Shown: in pieces, positions 1 to 8,631 of the stretch
Position numbering within the stretch: the first letter of the stretch is position 1
Layout: the number at the start of each line of letters is the position of its first letter
DNA from: Taurinivorans muris
Lineage (GTDB): Bacteria > Desulfobacterota > Desulfovibrionia > Desulfovibrionales > Desulfovibrionaceae
Length of the DNA stretch: 64,000 nucleotides
Direction: 5' to 3'
Assembly (NCBI RefSeq): GCF_025232395.1
Contig: NZ_CP065938.1
Coordinates: 868,001 to 932,000 of the forward strand
Notes under the pieces: model-generated
What the model was told of the DNA's origin: nothing
Database searches by the model: none
What the model saw: the letters and a program-made list of their open reading frames with translations, nothing else
Program-made: the position numbers and the translations under genes

Positions 1-813
1 AGCCGTTTGGGCTATACAGCCTTCACCAATACGGACCAGGTACGCAAGAATTTCGCTTCCCAAGTAAGCTATCTGCGCAAATTAGGTTTTAAAGCAGTTT
101 CTTTGAAAACCGGCTCATACGGCATGGAAGCCCTCGCACTTGCGCTTCGTCTTGCCAGCGACTGCAAACTCGACCTCCTGACTATTGACGGTTCAAGTGG
201 CGGTACAGGAATGAGTCCATGGGATATGATGGAAAACTGGGGCGTTCCGAGCATTCTTTTACATTCAAAAGTACATGAATATGCAAGCCTTTTAGCCGCA
301 AACGGCAAAAAAGTTCCGGACCTCGCCCTTGCCGGCGGCTTTGCAAAATCAAGCCAAATATTCAAAGGACTCGCCCTTTGCGCTCCTTATGCGAAACTTA
401 TCTGTATGGGACGCGCCATGATGATCCCCGGTTTCTTAGGCGCCAATATTGAGGGAGCCCTCCACCCTGAACGCCGCGCAGAAGTTTCCGGAAACTGGGA
501 TAATTTGCCGAAAACCGTCAGCGAACTGGGCTCAACAGCCGAAACGATTTTTGCAGGCTATCATGCTCTCGAAGCAAAACTCGGCAAATCCGAAATGAAG
601 AAAATCCCTTATGGCGCAATCGCCATGTGGACAAACCTCGACCGTATCGCCGCAGGTTTGCAGCAGCTTATGGCAGGCGCCCGTAAATTCAATATGTCAG
701 AAATCGCAAGAACGGATATTGCAACCATTAACCGTGAAACGGAAAAAGAAACAGGCATTCCGTTCATCACGGAAGTTAATGACGAAACAGCAAAAAATAT
801 TCTTCTTGCTTAA
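1..813 (+). CDS. Glutamate synthase-like FMN-binding protein, C-terminal part (partial)
   Basis: The reading frame is open from the first base, so this is the C-terminal ~270 residues of a longer protein. It resembles the FMN-binding barrel of the glutamate synthase large subunit and its stand-alone relatives: the segment DGSSGGTGMSPWDMMENWG carries the Gly-rich signature, followed by a LALAGGFAKSS strand and CMGRAMMIP. Glutamate synthases transfer the glutamine amide nitrogen to 2-oxoglutarate in the cytoplasm. The stand-alone barrel proteins are common in anaerobes and their reaction is often unproven. The upstream domains (glutaminase, 4Fe-4S) lie outside the window. A perfect hairpin terminator follows 17 bases after the stop. 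Confidence 0.75.
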   Translation, partial: SRLGYTAFTNTDQVRKNFASQVSYLRKLGFKAVSLKTGSYGMEALALALRLASDCKLDLLTIDGSSGGTGMSPWDMMENWGVPSILLHSKVHEYASLLAANGKKVPDLALAGGFAKSSQIFKGLALCAPYAKLICMGRAMMIPGFLGANIEGALHPERRAEVSGNWDNLPKTVSELGSTAETIFAGYHALEAKLGKSEMKKIPYGAIAMWTNLDRIAAGLQQLMAGARKFNMSEIARTDIATINRETEKETGIPFITEVNDETAKNILLA

Positions 814-830
814 TCAGTAACGTATAATGC

Positions 831-868
831 GAATAAAAAAGTCACTCTATCGAGTGACTTTTTTATTC
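831..868. terminator. Bidirectional intrinsic terminator
   Basis: A perfect 17-bp inverted repeat (arms GAATAAAAAAGTCACTC and its complement) with a 4-nt loop. The A-tract on one side and T-tract on the other make it a Rho-independent terminator in both directions. It serves the glutamate-synthase-like gene on the plus strand and the tctC-like gene on the minus strand, which converge here. Confidence 0.9.
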
Positions 869-882
869 GTTATTTGCTATCT

Positions 883-1857
883 TCACTTTTTCTTTTGTGA
901 ATAATGCAAACCCAATGATTTTGATAACTCTTCATAAAATTTAAATTCATCCTGCAAAAACGTATCGGCAGCTTCAGGAGGCAGCCATGAAATGATTTCA
1001 TAGTTTTCTTTCGCTGTTTGCAAAGTTCTCGGGTTTTTCAAAGCCTGCTCGCTCGCCTTTGCCAATACCTCGACAATCTCCTGAGGCGTATCCTTATGGA
1101 CAACAAGAACCCGCCAGCTTGTTTGGCTGAAATCATAGCCTTTTTCTTTCAACGTCGGCACATCAGGAAGCATTTCAAGCCGATTTTCCGCAAACGTCGC
1201 AAGGGGAATAAAATCGCCGCGTTTAATATAACGCATAATATCGGGCGGATGGCTGATCAACGCATCGGTTTCGCCAATCAAACAATCAATGGTTCCTCTG
1301 ACCGGACCATCGGGCTGTTCCACAAGCTTAACATCCAGCTTAGCCAAATCGTTAATAAAATGCGTCATACCGATATGCAGGGAGCTTGGAAAATTCGTCA
1401 GCCCGATACTTGCCTTGCCCGGATTTTTCTTCGCATATTCGATGAATTCATCAAAAGTTTTAAAAGGCGCATTTTTTCCTGCAACAAAAAGAATCGGCAG
1501 AAGGGTCGCCCGTCCGACGGCTTTGAAATCTTCCGGTCTGTATGCCGGACGAACCATATTGGGCATTAGAACCATAGGTCCCATCGCCGCAAAAAAAACC
1601 GTATAACCGTCAGGTTTTCCTTTTAAAACCGCTTGTGCGGCTTTTCCCCGCAAACCGTATTCAAACTTCACAGGCACATTCAAAAGTTCAGAAAGTTCCT
1701 CATTATATGCTTCGCTCAGCACATCATACGGAGTCGGTTCAAAAGGATGATAAACCGTAATTGTCTGATCGGGATATTTTTCCGCGTACGCATTCGGTAC
1801 CAAGACCAAAGCACAAACAAAAATCATAATGCTAACAAAAGAAAAATGTTTCTTCAT
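883..1857 (-). CDS. TctC/Bug-family periplasmic solute-binding protein
   Basis: About 324 residues. The start is placed at ATG 1857 because AAAGGAG lies just upstream; a longer TTG-started frame to 1875 would swallow this site. The first ~25 residues form a signal peptide (MKKHFS, hydrophobic core, ending NAYA). The rest matches the tripartite tricarboxylate transporter receptor family (TctC/Bug), periplasmic proteins that bind carboxylates for the TctA/TctB membrane complex. No tctA or tctB is present within the window, so it is either an orphan binding protein or a sensor partner. It follows a GntR regulator gene with 18 bases between them, so the two are probably cotranscribed. The ligand cannot be told from the sequence. 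Confidence 0.85.
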   Translation of the reverse strand: MKKHFSFVSIMIFVCALVLVPNAYAEKYPDQTITVYHPFEPTPYDVLSEAYNEELSELLNVPVKFEYGLRGKAAQAVLKGKPDGYTVFFAAMGPMVLMPNMVRPAYRPEDFKAVGRATLLPILFVAGKNAPFKTFDEFIEYAKKNPGKASIGLTNFPSSLHIGMTHFINDLAKLDVKLVEQPDGPVRGTIDCLIGETDALISHPPDIMRYIKRGDFIPLATFAENRLEMLPDVPTLKEKGYDFSQTSWRVLVVHKDTPQEIVEVLAKASEQALKNPRTLQTAKENYEIISWLPPEAADTFLQDEFKFYEELSKSLGLHYSQKKK

Positions 1858-1875
1858 TTTCTTCTCCTTTAGCAA

Positions 1876-2610
1876 TTACATCCACCTTGTCAAAGAATGC
1901 AGCAAAACAACGCTCGGATTAAAGAAAACATAACTTTCACAAACCAAATCATCATCCAATGAATAATGTTTCTGATGCCACATAACGACCGGAATCTCTC
2001 CAAGCCCGAAAACATCGGCGATTTCCGCGGGAACAATCATCGGAATGAAAGCCTGAATGGTATGGGAAAGCGTTTTTCCCGTCACAGCACTGACCATATC
2101 CATAAAATCCGCGCACGTATCGCAAGGCTGCACGTTATTATGATACGTAAAATAATTGTATGTTATGATCGCCGCAACATCGTTCACGATATGTTTTGTA
2201 ACCTGCTCCAACAACGGTGATGCAGTATTCGTTTCCTTAATGAAACTTCTTAAATCATCGGTGCCGTTCAGCATCTGCACTGGTCCGCGCTTTGTGAAAA
2301 CCTTATGGCCTGCCTGTTCCAAAATTTGCGGCAAGACGATTTCCAAATCAAAACGCATGGTTGCATTAATAGCACTGTAATTTAAAAAATTTCCCGTTCC
2401 ATGCCTTTTCGAGATAAAGCCTTCACGGTGCAAAATAGTCAACGCCTCACGAATTGTCGCCCTGCTGACATTGTAATATGCGCAGAGTTCTTCTTCAGAG
2501 GGAAGCTTTCCGCCGATATAGGCGTTATCCTTTGCCTTTTGCAGAATATCGTTTCTTATGGCAACAGACAAAGGACGCTGTTTATCTCTTAGTTGTCTGA
2601 CGTCTGACAT
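1876..2610 (-). CDS. GntR-family (HutC-like) transcriptional regulator
   Basis: 244 residues. Residues ~12-80 form the winged helix of GntR regulators (LPSEEELCAYYNVSRATIREA, then LHREGFISKRHGTGNF). The C-terminal ~150 residues look like a UTRA-type small-molecule domain. It is the first gene of a two-gene unit with the TctC-like binding protein, so a carboxylate effector is a reasonable guess but not shown. AAAGG lies about 10 bases upstream of the ATG. A near-perfect palindrome covers the first codons (separate entry), which could allow autoregulation. Confidence 0.85.
   Translation of the reverse strand: MSDVRQLRDKQRPLSVAIRNDILQKAKDNAYIGGKLPSEEELCAYYNVSRATIREALTILHREGFISKRHGTGNFLNYSAINATMRFDLEIVLPQILEQAGHKVFTKRGPVQMLNGTDDLRSFIKETNTASPLLEQVTKHIVNDVAAIITYNYFTYHNNVQPCDTCADFMDMVSAVTGKTLSHTIQAFIPMIVPAEIADVFGLGEIPVVMWHQKHYSLDDDLVCESYVFFNPSVVLLHSLTRWM
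2594..2609. promoter_or_regulatory. Near-palindrome over the gntR start codon, possible operator
   Basis: TGTCTGACGTCTGACA is self-complementary except at two symmetric positions. It spans the gntR start and codons 2-5. HutC-type GntR proteins bind short dyads near their own start, so autoregulation is possible. The codons read naturally, so chance is also possible. Confidence 0.3.
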
Positions 2611-2708
2611 CTAACAATTACCTTTAATAAAAAAACTTGTCAATAGGATACCCATAACCAAAAATATTTTAATTGATTAGAAAAAAACTGCAAGCTTCTA
2701 TCTTCCCA

Positions 2709-2737
2709 TTGACAAAAATTTTAAGCTTTGCTTAAAT
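2709..2737 (+). promoter_or_regulatory. Candidate promoter of the glycosyltransferase-tilS unit
   Basis: TTGACA, a 17-nt spacer and TTAAAT. The predicted start falls at about 2744, directly before the ATG at 2745, so the mRNA would be nearly leaderless. AGGAAG at 2738-2743 is one base from the ATG and would not be transcribed from this promoter. Confidence 0.4.
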
Positions 2738-2744
2738 AGGAAGC

Positions 2745-4028
2745 ATGGAAAAATATTTAGTTATTCAATTAGCCCGCTTTGGCGATATCATCCAAAGCAA
2801 ACGGCTTCTTCTCGCCCTCATGCTGGAAGGAGAAGTAACGCTTTTAATTGATAACAGCCTCATAAACCTTGCAAAACTCATGTATCCGACAATCCGCTGC
2901 ATTGGAATCAACGCAAGCAACAGCGACAGCCGAACCGTTTGGAGTGAAAATTTAAAAATTTTCAATTTTTTGCAGCAAGAACAATTCGATACGGTTTATC
3001 CTCTCAACCATTCGCCCCTTTGCCAAGCGATAAGCACGCTTTTCGAACCTGACAGGCTCATAGGCTACTCAAGACACGGCGGCTATTCACGCCAATCGAA
3101 TTGGGTGCGTATGGCGTTCCGCTGGCTCGGGAACAGAAAAAAAACACCGATCAATCTTGTTGATTTTTGGGCCATGTTTGCTCAAACTCCCTACCCCGCC
3201 CATTTGGTCAACCCCAAAGCCCAAGGCAAAGGATACGGGCTTGGCGTGGTGCTTTCGGGACAAAACGCCCGCCGCTCCCTTTCACCGGAATATTATGCCA
3301 AAATCATTCCCGTTGTTTTTCAGCGCCTGCAAAATTCCAATAATCTCAAGGAAAAAACAATTTTCTTTTTAGGCACGCAAAAAGAAGAAAATTTTGCGAA
3401 AAAACTGCTGTTTTCACTGCCTAAGCATTTGCACCCCCATATTCAAAATCTTGCCGGAAAAACATCCTTTCAAGACTTGCAGGAAATTCTGTCAAATCTC
3501 GAACTGCTTCTTTCGCCTGATACGGGCACTGCCCATTTTGCAGGTCATCTCGGAACACCTGTTGAAGGATTTTATCTTTCTTCCGCCCATGTTTTTGAAA
3601 CCGGACCGTACGGCGAAGGGCACACCGTTTGGCAGGCCAATCTTCCCTGCTCTCCCTGCGGGGAATTTCAAGCCTGCAAATCAATGGACAAAAATGAGCC
3701 GAACTGTTTAACAGCCTTTAACAATCCTCATTTTCTTTACCACTTGCTGCATAAAGAATTTACGGAACAAAGCCTTGCCTCAAAACACCTGCAATCTGTC
3801 ATTCCATATTTTTCTTCTTTTACGGACAATAATCACTTCACAACATTTTTAACTTGGCAAAGCCCTTTGCGGCTCCCGCAAGACATACAAAGGCAAAAAG
3901 AAAGAAATATTCTTGAAAATTATTGCGCTGCAACAAAAAATACCGCTCAAGACATACAATTGCACAATATTGAAGATAATGCTATATATGCGGAAACCGA
4001 CTGGATATTTCCGCAAAACCGACCATAA
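2745..4028 (+). CDS. Glycosyltransferase family 9 (heptosyltransferase-like)
   Basis: 427 residues. The N-terminus (YLVIQLARFGDIIQSKRLL) is the typical GT9 Rossmann start. A second nucleotide-binding region carries the family signature around LLLSPDTGTAHFAGHLGTPV. GT9 enzymes add heptose or related sugars from ADP-sugar donors to the lipopolysaccharide core at the inner face of the cytoplasmic membrane. The C-terminal ~110 residues go beyond the usual ~340-residue length and have no recognised domain. The protein contains a cluster of Cys residues (CSPCGEFQACKS, near residues 305-315) seen in some clostridial and deltaproteobacterial members. It is followed 9 bases later by a CgeB-like transferase, so the pair probably acts on the same glycan. 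Confidence 0.8.
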   Translation: MEKYLVIQLARFGDIIQSKRLLLALMLEGEVTLLIDNSLINLAKLMYPTIRCIGINASNSDSRTVWSENLKIFNFLQQEQFDTVYPLNHSPLCQAISTLFEPDRLIGYSRHGGYSRQSNWVRMAFRWLGNRKKTPINLVDFWAMFAQTPYPAHLVNPKAQGKGYGLGVVLSGQNARRSLSPEYYAKIIPVVFQRLQNSNNLKEKTIFFLGTQKEENFAKKLLFSLPKHLHPHIQNLAGKTSFQDLQEILSNLELLLSPDTGTAHFAGHLGTPVEGFYLSSAHVFETGPYGEGHTVWQANLPCSPCGEFQACKSMDKNEPNCLTAFNNPHFLYHLLHKEFTEQSLASKHLQSVIPYFSSFTDNNHFTTFLTWQSPLRLPQDIQRQKERNILENYCAATKNTAQDIQLHNIEDNAIYAETDWIFPQNRP

Positions 4029-4037
4029 GGATACATA

Positions 4038-5333
4038 ATGTTTGACAGGCCATTGAAAATTCTCATCGTTCTTCCTCTTTACGGCGGTTCTTTGCCCATC
4101 GGCTATTATTGTGCCGATGCTTTGAAAAAATTAGGACATCATGTTGAACTCTTTGAAGCACCTGAATTTTTGCAAGCCCATACGGCATTACGGTCTTTAA
4201 ATATCAGCCAGGAAAAACTCAATATCCTTGAGCAAAACTTCGTACAGCTTATTTCCCAAGCAATTTACGCCCAAACGGAAGAAAACAAGCCTGATCTCGT
4301 GCTTGCCATGGCGCAGGCCCCCATAAATAAAATTTTGCTAAAAAAACTTAAACAAGACAATATCGTCACTGCCATGTGGTTTGTGGAAGACCACCAAGTT
4401 TTTCCCTATTGGCAGCTGTACGCTCCTTTGTATGACTATTTCTTCGTTATTCAAAAAGAGCCTTTTTTACAACAACTACAAAATGATAAAAACATAAAAG
4501 CCTTGTATCTGCCTCTTGCGGCAGACCCGGATTTCCATAAAAAACAAACGCTCACCTCCGAAGAAGAGAAATTTTACCAAGCAGACATCGCATTTATGGG
4601 GGCGGGGTATCCCAACCGGCGCATTGCGTTCCGAACCCTGCTTAAATATGATTTCAAAATTTGGGGAAGCGACTGGGAAGGCGATGAACTGCTGGCGCGT
4701 TATGTGCAAAAAAACGGACAGCGCATAAGCCCTGAAGAAAGTTTGAAAATTTATTCCGCCACAAAAATCAATTTGAATCTGCATTCAAGCATCCATGCAA
4801 ACAAGCTTGTTTCCCATGGCGATTTTGTCAATCCCCGAACATTCGAACTCGCAGCCATGGGTGTATTCCAGCTTGTGGATAAAAGACAATTAATGCCTGA
4901 ACATTTCACCTGTTCCTCTTTAAAAAATCCCCGTGAAGATGCGGAGCTTGCCGTGTTCGACTCCATGGAGGAATTGCAGGAAAACATTCTTTTTTATCTC
5001 AAGCACCCGGATTTAAGGGAAAAAATCGCTCAAAACGCCCAAAAACGTGTGACAAGCGAGCATACCTATATTCACAGAATGAAAACGCTTCTGCAGCATA
5101 TAAAAGAAAACAGTCAAGATTTTCCTAAAAAAACAGCGGAATTTCAATGGGATGACGCAATCACCCCTGAAACAAGAGAAGAAATCACAGCCCTTTTGCA
5201 AGAATTGAATTTAGCCCCAAATGTAGATTTTGAAACAGTTATCCAATGCCTGCGCAAAAAAAACACCGTTCTTACGCCGACTGAAACAGCGCTTCTGTTT
5301 TTGTCCGAATGGAAAAAATTTTATAACGCCTGA
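4038..5333 (+). CDS. CgeB-like glycosyltransferase (family 1 fold)
   Basis: 431 residues. The N-terminal half (KILIVLPLYGGSLPIGYY, then DLVLAMAQAP) has the GT-B nucleotide fold. The C-terminal half has the motif typical of the CgeB/Glyco_trans_1_2 group: NPRTFELAAMGVFQLVDKR near residues 265-285, followed by a helix-rich tail with HTYIHR. Such proteins transfer sugars in spore-coat, flagellin or cell-surface glycosylation. Acceptor and donor cannot be inferred. It lies between the GT9 gene and tilS; its stop TGA overlaps the tilS ATG (TGATG), so translational coupling is likely. A distant paralogue is encoded at 11290-12879. Confidence 0.75.
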   Translation: MFDRPLKILIVLPLYGGSLPIGYYCADALKKLGHHVELFEAPEFLQAHTALRSLNISQEKLNILEQNFVQLISQAIYAQTEENKPDLVLAMAQAPINKILLKKLKQDNIVTAMWFVEDHQVFPYWQLYAPLYDYFFVIQKEPFLQQLQNDKNIKALYLPLAADPDFHKKQTLTSEEEKFYQADIAFMGAGYPNRRIAFRTLLKYDFKIWGSDWEGDELLARYVQKNGQRISPEESLKIYSATKINLNLHSSIHANKLVSHGDFVNPRTFELAAMGVFQLVDKRQLMPEHFTCSSLKNPREDAELAVFDSMEELQENILFYLKHPDLREKIAQNAQKRVTSEHTYIHRMKTLLQHIKENSQDFPKKTAEFQWDDAITPETREEITALLQELNLAPNVDFETVIQCLRKKNTVLTPTETALLFLSEWKKFYNA

Positions 5334-6394
5334 TGAAAGAGCATTTCAATTTTCACAGCGCACTGCCTTTGCACTTGGCAGCCATTAAGCCGAAACAAGC
5401 GGATTTTTGCCTTTCCGTCTTTAAGATTTTACAGGAAAAACTTAATATTTCCCGCAAGGAATTGCAAAATATTTCCTTTCTCCTTGCCATTTCGGGAGGA
5501 GTCGATTCTGTTGCCATGCTCGCCATTTTCAAAGCTTGCCAACAATATTTCGGCTATACGCTCCATGTTGCCCATTTCAACCATGGTATCCGCGAAGAAA
5601 GTGCCGCGGAAGAAAAACTTGTGCAAAAAATATGCAAACGCCTTGATATTCCTCTAACTATGGATAAAGGCAATACCCCTCTCTATGCAAAGGAGCATAA
5701 AATAGGCTTGGAAGAAGCGGGCAGAATTTTACGCTATGCATTTTTTTCCACACTCAGGCAACAAGAAAAGAATTGTATTTTATGTACCGCACACCATGCC
5801 AACGACCTGTGCGAAGACATGCTTATGCGGTTAATCCGCGGAACCGCATGGCCTCAATTAGCGGGCATGTCCTACTTTGACCCGGAAAGAAAGCTGCTCC
5901 GCCCGCTTCTTTACACAAGCAAACAGGAACTTTCCGATTTTGCAGAGCAATTGGATTTTCCTTTCGCCCGTGACACAAGCAACACTGATTTGTCGTTTCT
6001 GCGAAACAGAGTGAGAGAACAAATTATTCCTTTGCTGGAAAAAGAAAACCCCAAATTTTACCAAAATATCTTAAAATTAAAACAAAATGCGGAATACGAT
6101 GAAACACATTTTCAAAATGAAACAAATGCGGTTTTAACCCATCTCGAACAGTGCGAAAACAAACTCGCCATACCTCTGGCAATACTCCAAAAAAACGATA
6201 AAACCATACGCCTGCACACCTATCGCGCACTTTTGAAAAAACTGGGGCAAGGACATTCCGTAACCGCAACCTTTGAAAAACTCGATACCGCCGTGATGAA
6301 AAACCAAGGCAGCAGTGAATTTAAATTTTCAAATGACGTGCGTATACGCATTCAAGAAAAAAAACTGTATTGTTTCATCAAAACTAACGCTTAG
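5333..6394 (+). CDS. tilS: tRNA(Ile)-lysidine synthase TilS
   Basis: 353 residues. The PP-loop motif AISGGVDSVAML near residues 50-62 binds ATP. Typical downstream segments are AHFNHGIREESAAEE and CTAHHANDLCEDMLMRLIRG. TilS puts lysine on C34 of tRNA-Ile(CAU) so that it reads AUA, an essential step in most bacteria. The protein is shorter than the ~430-residue E. coli enzyme, with a reduced C-terminal domain, which is usual outside the Gammaproteobacteria. Its 3' end overlaps the convergent lptG gene by 11 bases. Confidence 0.92.
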   Translation: MKEHFNFHSALPLHLAAIKPKQADFCLSVFKILQEKLNISRKELQNISFLLAISGGVDSVAMLAIFKACQQYFGYTLHVAHFNHGIREESAAEEKLVQKICKRLDIPLTMDKGNTPLYAKEHKIGLEEAGRILRYAFFSTLRQQEKNCILCTAHHANDLCEDMLMRLIRGTAWPQLAGMSYFDPERKLLRPLLYTSKQELSDFAEQLDFPFARDTSNTDLSFLRNRVREQIIPLLEKENPKFYQNILKLKQNAEYDETHFQNETNAVLTHLEQCENKLAIPLAILQKNDKTIRLHTYRALLKKLGQGHSVTATFEKLDTAVMKNQGSSEFKFSNDVRIRIQEKKLYCFIKTNA

Positions 6395-7454
6395 AAAATC
6401 CGATATAAATTTTTAAATATCCGAGCACAAGCAGTAAAACGCAAGGGAACCACGCCCCAAAAACGGGGGGAATTTTTCCGCTTTGCCCCAAAAACATTCC
6501 GAAACTGCTTAAAACATAACTGACAAAAGAAACAACCACGGCAAGCATGACAGCAATATAGCTATTGGCATTGAAAGAAATAATCGCCACGGCAAGCACC
6601 GCGAAAACAACTATCATCATCGAATACGTGATTTTGCTGTGCCAAATGGTCTGCATATTTTCAATATTGGAACCGGAATCTTGCAATCGCTTGATTGCCT
6701 CGCCCAGCACAAAGAAAGAAAGCGTCTGCGGATTTTCATCTTGGCTGCTTATAAAATAAAACCGCACGGACTGCTCAATAGGCAAAGTGAATGCTTTTTG
6801 TTCTTTTTCAATGTATTTTTCAGGATAATACAGTTTAACATTTTCCAATTCCCAGCCGTTATCGTGCGCCGTGAATTTTTCCGCCCTGATGATTTCTTCG
6901 GCGGATCGGGCATTATCAGCCAATTTATAGGCAACGAAATTTTCTCCCCGCCCCCGTTCATAAATAAGCCCGACATGAACGATATATCCTGAATCAAAAA
7001 ACCATAAATTTTCCAAAGACTTTTCCACAAAAATACGTTCACGGACTTCATAGCGCCAAAGAAAATTGGCTTTTTGCTCTGTTACGTGCATAAGCATCTG
7101 CGAAAGGGCGAACTGCGCCAACGCCCAAAAAATCCCCAATCCGATAAGATTTTTCGTAATGGTGTAAACAGAAACCCCTCCGGCCTGCAAAGCGATGATC
7201 TCGCGGGAAGAAACCATTAAAGAAAGAAAAATGACGGATGCAAGCAGGAAAATGGAAGGCAGGGTCTGTGAAACAATGAAAGGCAGTTTCAGGAAATAAT
7301 ATTCCAAAGCATAGGCGAAAGGCTTGCGCGAAGCCATAAAAATATCCGCTTTTTCAATCAAATCAATCAAAATAAAAATACAAATACCAATAGCCAGCGT
7401 AATGAAAACAAGGCGGCTATGGTTTTTTATCATGTATTTTGTCAATAATTTCAT
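6384..7454 (-). CDS. lptG: LPS export permease LptG
   Basis: About 356 residues, YjgP/YjgQ family. The start at ATG 7454 is chosen because AGGAAAG precedes it and because it lies one base after the lptF stop (TAGCATG). Transmembrane helices sit at both ends (helix 1 about residues 15-35, three near the C-terminus) around a large periplasmic beta-jellyroll domain. LptF and LptG form the membrane part of the LptB2FG ABC transporter, which lifts lipopolysaccharide out of the inner membrane and hands it to LptC. Being second in the pair, with lptF upstream, it is named LptG; the two paralogues are hard to tell apart by sequence alone. Confidence 0.85.
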   Translation of the reverse strand: MKLLTKYMIKNHSRLVFITLAIGICIFILIDLIEKADIFMASRKPFAYALEYYFLKLPFIVSQTLPSIFLLASVIFLSLMVSSREIIALQAGGVSVYTITKNLIGLGIFWALAQFALSQMLMHVTEQKANFLWRYEVRERIFVEKSLENLWFFDSGYIVHVGLIYERGRGENFVAYKLADNARSAEEIIRAEKFTAHDNGWELENVKLYYPEKYIEKEQKAFTLPIEQSVRFYFISSQDENPQTLSFFVLGEAIKRLQDSGSNIENMQTIWHSKITYSMMIVVFAVLAVAIISFNANSYIAVMLAVVVSFVSYVLSSFGMFLGQSGKIPPVFGAWFPCVLLLVLGYLKIYIGFSKR

Positions 7455-7455
7455 G

Positions 7456-8631
7456 CTAAGCTTTCCTGCGTTTATTCCATTTAAAAATAATATTCCAGTT
7501 AAGCCATGCGGGAAAACGTTCATTAGCTGACAAATAAACGCCGTAAAGGCTTACGGCAAAGAAAATCCAAACAGGAAGCCAAATTGTCAAATAAGGGTTC
7601 ATGCCGCTGTATTCCGCTAAATTCATACCGAGAGAGATAAGAACGTAATACGTAAAGAAAATGACAAGAGCGAAAATCAATCCCGATTGCCGGTGAATGC
7701 CTTGAAAAGAAGAAGCGATGGGAACGGCAAAAATAGTCAGGACCAAACAGGAAAAAGGAAAAAGCCAGCGCTTATGCATTTCAACTTCAATCTTATTCGC
7801 AAGCCATGGAATCCGCTGCCTTGTCTTATTGATATCAACAGCCGACAAATCATTCCAGCTCATCTCATTCGGCTCTATCGCCCCTAAATCAAATCCTTTA
7901 AATAACGCCCCCAATGAAAAACGGATGATATATTCATCAAAATCAAGTTTGATGATTTTATGGTCGCTTTCGGAATAAATGACCCCCTTTTTCAAGAGCA
8001 TCACAATATCGCTTTTCAAATAATCAACAGTCAAATTGCCGTAAGGAGCCAAAATCGTTAATGTCGTATCTTCATTGCTCGTATCTTCAACCATGACTTC
8101 AGCCAGAGAACCGTTTTGCACATCGACTTTTTTCGCAAAAAATACAAGATTGGGAATATCCTTATTGAAAACTCCGGGCTGCAATGCGATATTGACTCTG
8201 TTTTGGGCGATGTCCAAAATATGGGAACGAAACTTGTTCGCCCCAACCGCAATCAAGGAAAAAGAGACCCAAAAACACAATAACGTCGCTAACACTCCGA
8301 AAAAAAGAGGTGCTCCGGACATTTGATACAAACTGATACCGCCTGCTTTCAGTGCGATCAGCTCCTTATCCGCCCCCATGCGCAGAAAAGTCAAAAATAC
8401 CGCCAACATAGCCGAAACAGGCATCATAATAAGCAAAAAACCGGGGCTTAAATACCAAAAAACCAGCAAGGTATCCCAAAAAGTCAAATCCAAGCCCATA
8501 AGCATATCTTTTATCTGCAACGCTCTTCCCATAAGCACAAAAGCCATAAGCACCGTCACGCTTATGAAAAACACTTTCATACATTCAAAAAAAATACGCC
8601 GGCTGAGCAGATACATATTAAAATTCCGCAC
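7456..8631 (-). CDS. lptF: LPS export permease LptF
   Basis: 391 residues, YjgP/YjgQ family, same layout as the next gene: N-terminal helices (FFISVTVLMAFVLMGRAL), a periplasmic beta domain, and C-terminal helices (GLIFALVIFFTYYVLISLGMN is the clearest). It partners LptG in the LPS exporter. The start is uncertain: GTG at 8631 overlaps the 3' end of the upstream hydrolase gene by 14 bases, and ATG at 8616 gives MYLLSRR, which fits the family N-terminus equally well. Neither has a strong ribosome-binding site. Confidence 0.87.
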   Translation of the reverse strand: MRNFNMYLLSRRIFFECMKVFFISVTVLMAFVLMGRALQIKDMLMGLDLTFWDTLLVFWYLSPGFLLIMMPVSAMLAVFLTFLRMGADKELIALKAGGISLYQMSGAPLFFGVLATLLCFWVSFSLIAVGANKFRSHILDIAQNRVNIALQPGVFNKDIPNLVFFAKKVDVQNGSLAEVMVEDTSNEDTTLTILAPYGNLTVDYLKSDIVMLLKKGVIYSESDHKIIKLDFDEYIIRFSLGALFKGFDLGAIEPNEMSWNDLSAVDINKTRQRIPWLANKIEVEMHKRWLFPFSCLVLTIFAVPIASSFQGIHRQSGLIFALVIFFTYYVLISLGMNLAEYSGMNPYLTIWLPVWIFFAVSLYGVYLSANERFPAWLNWNIIFKWNKRRKA

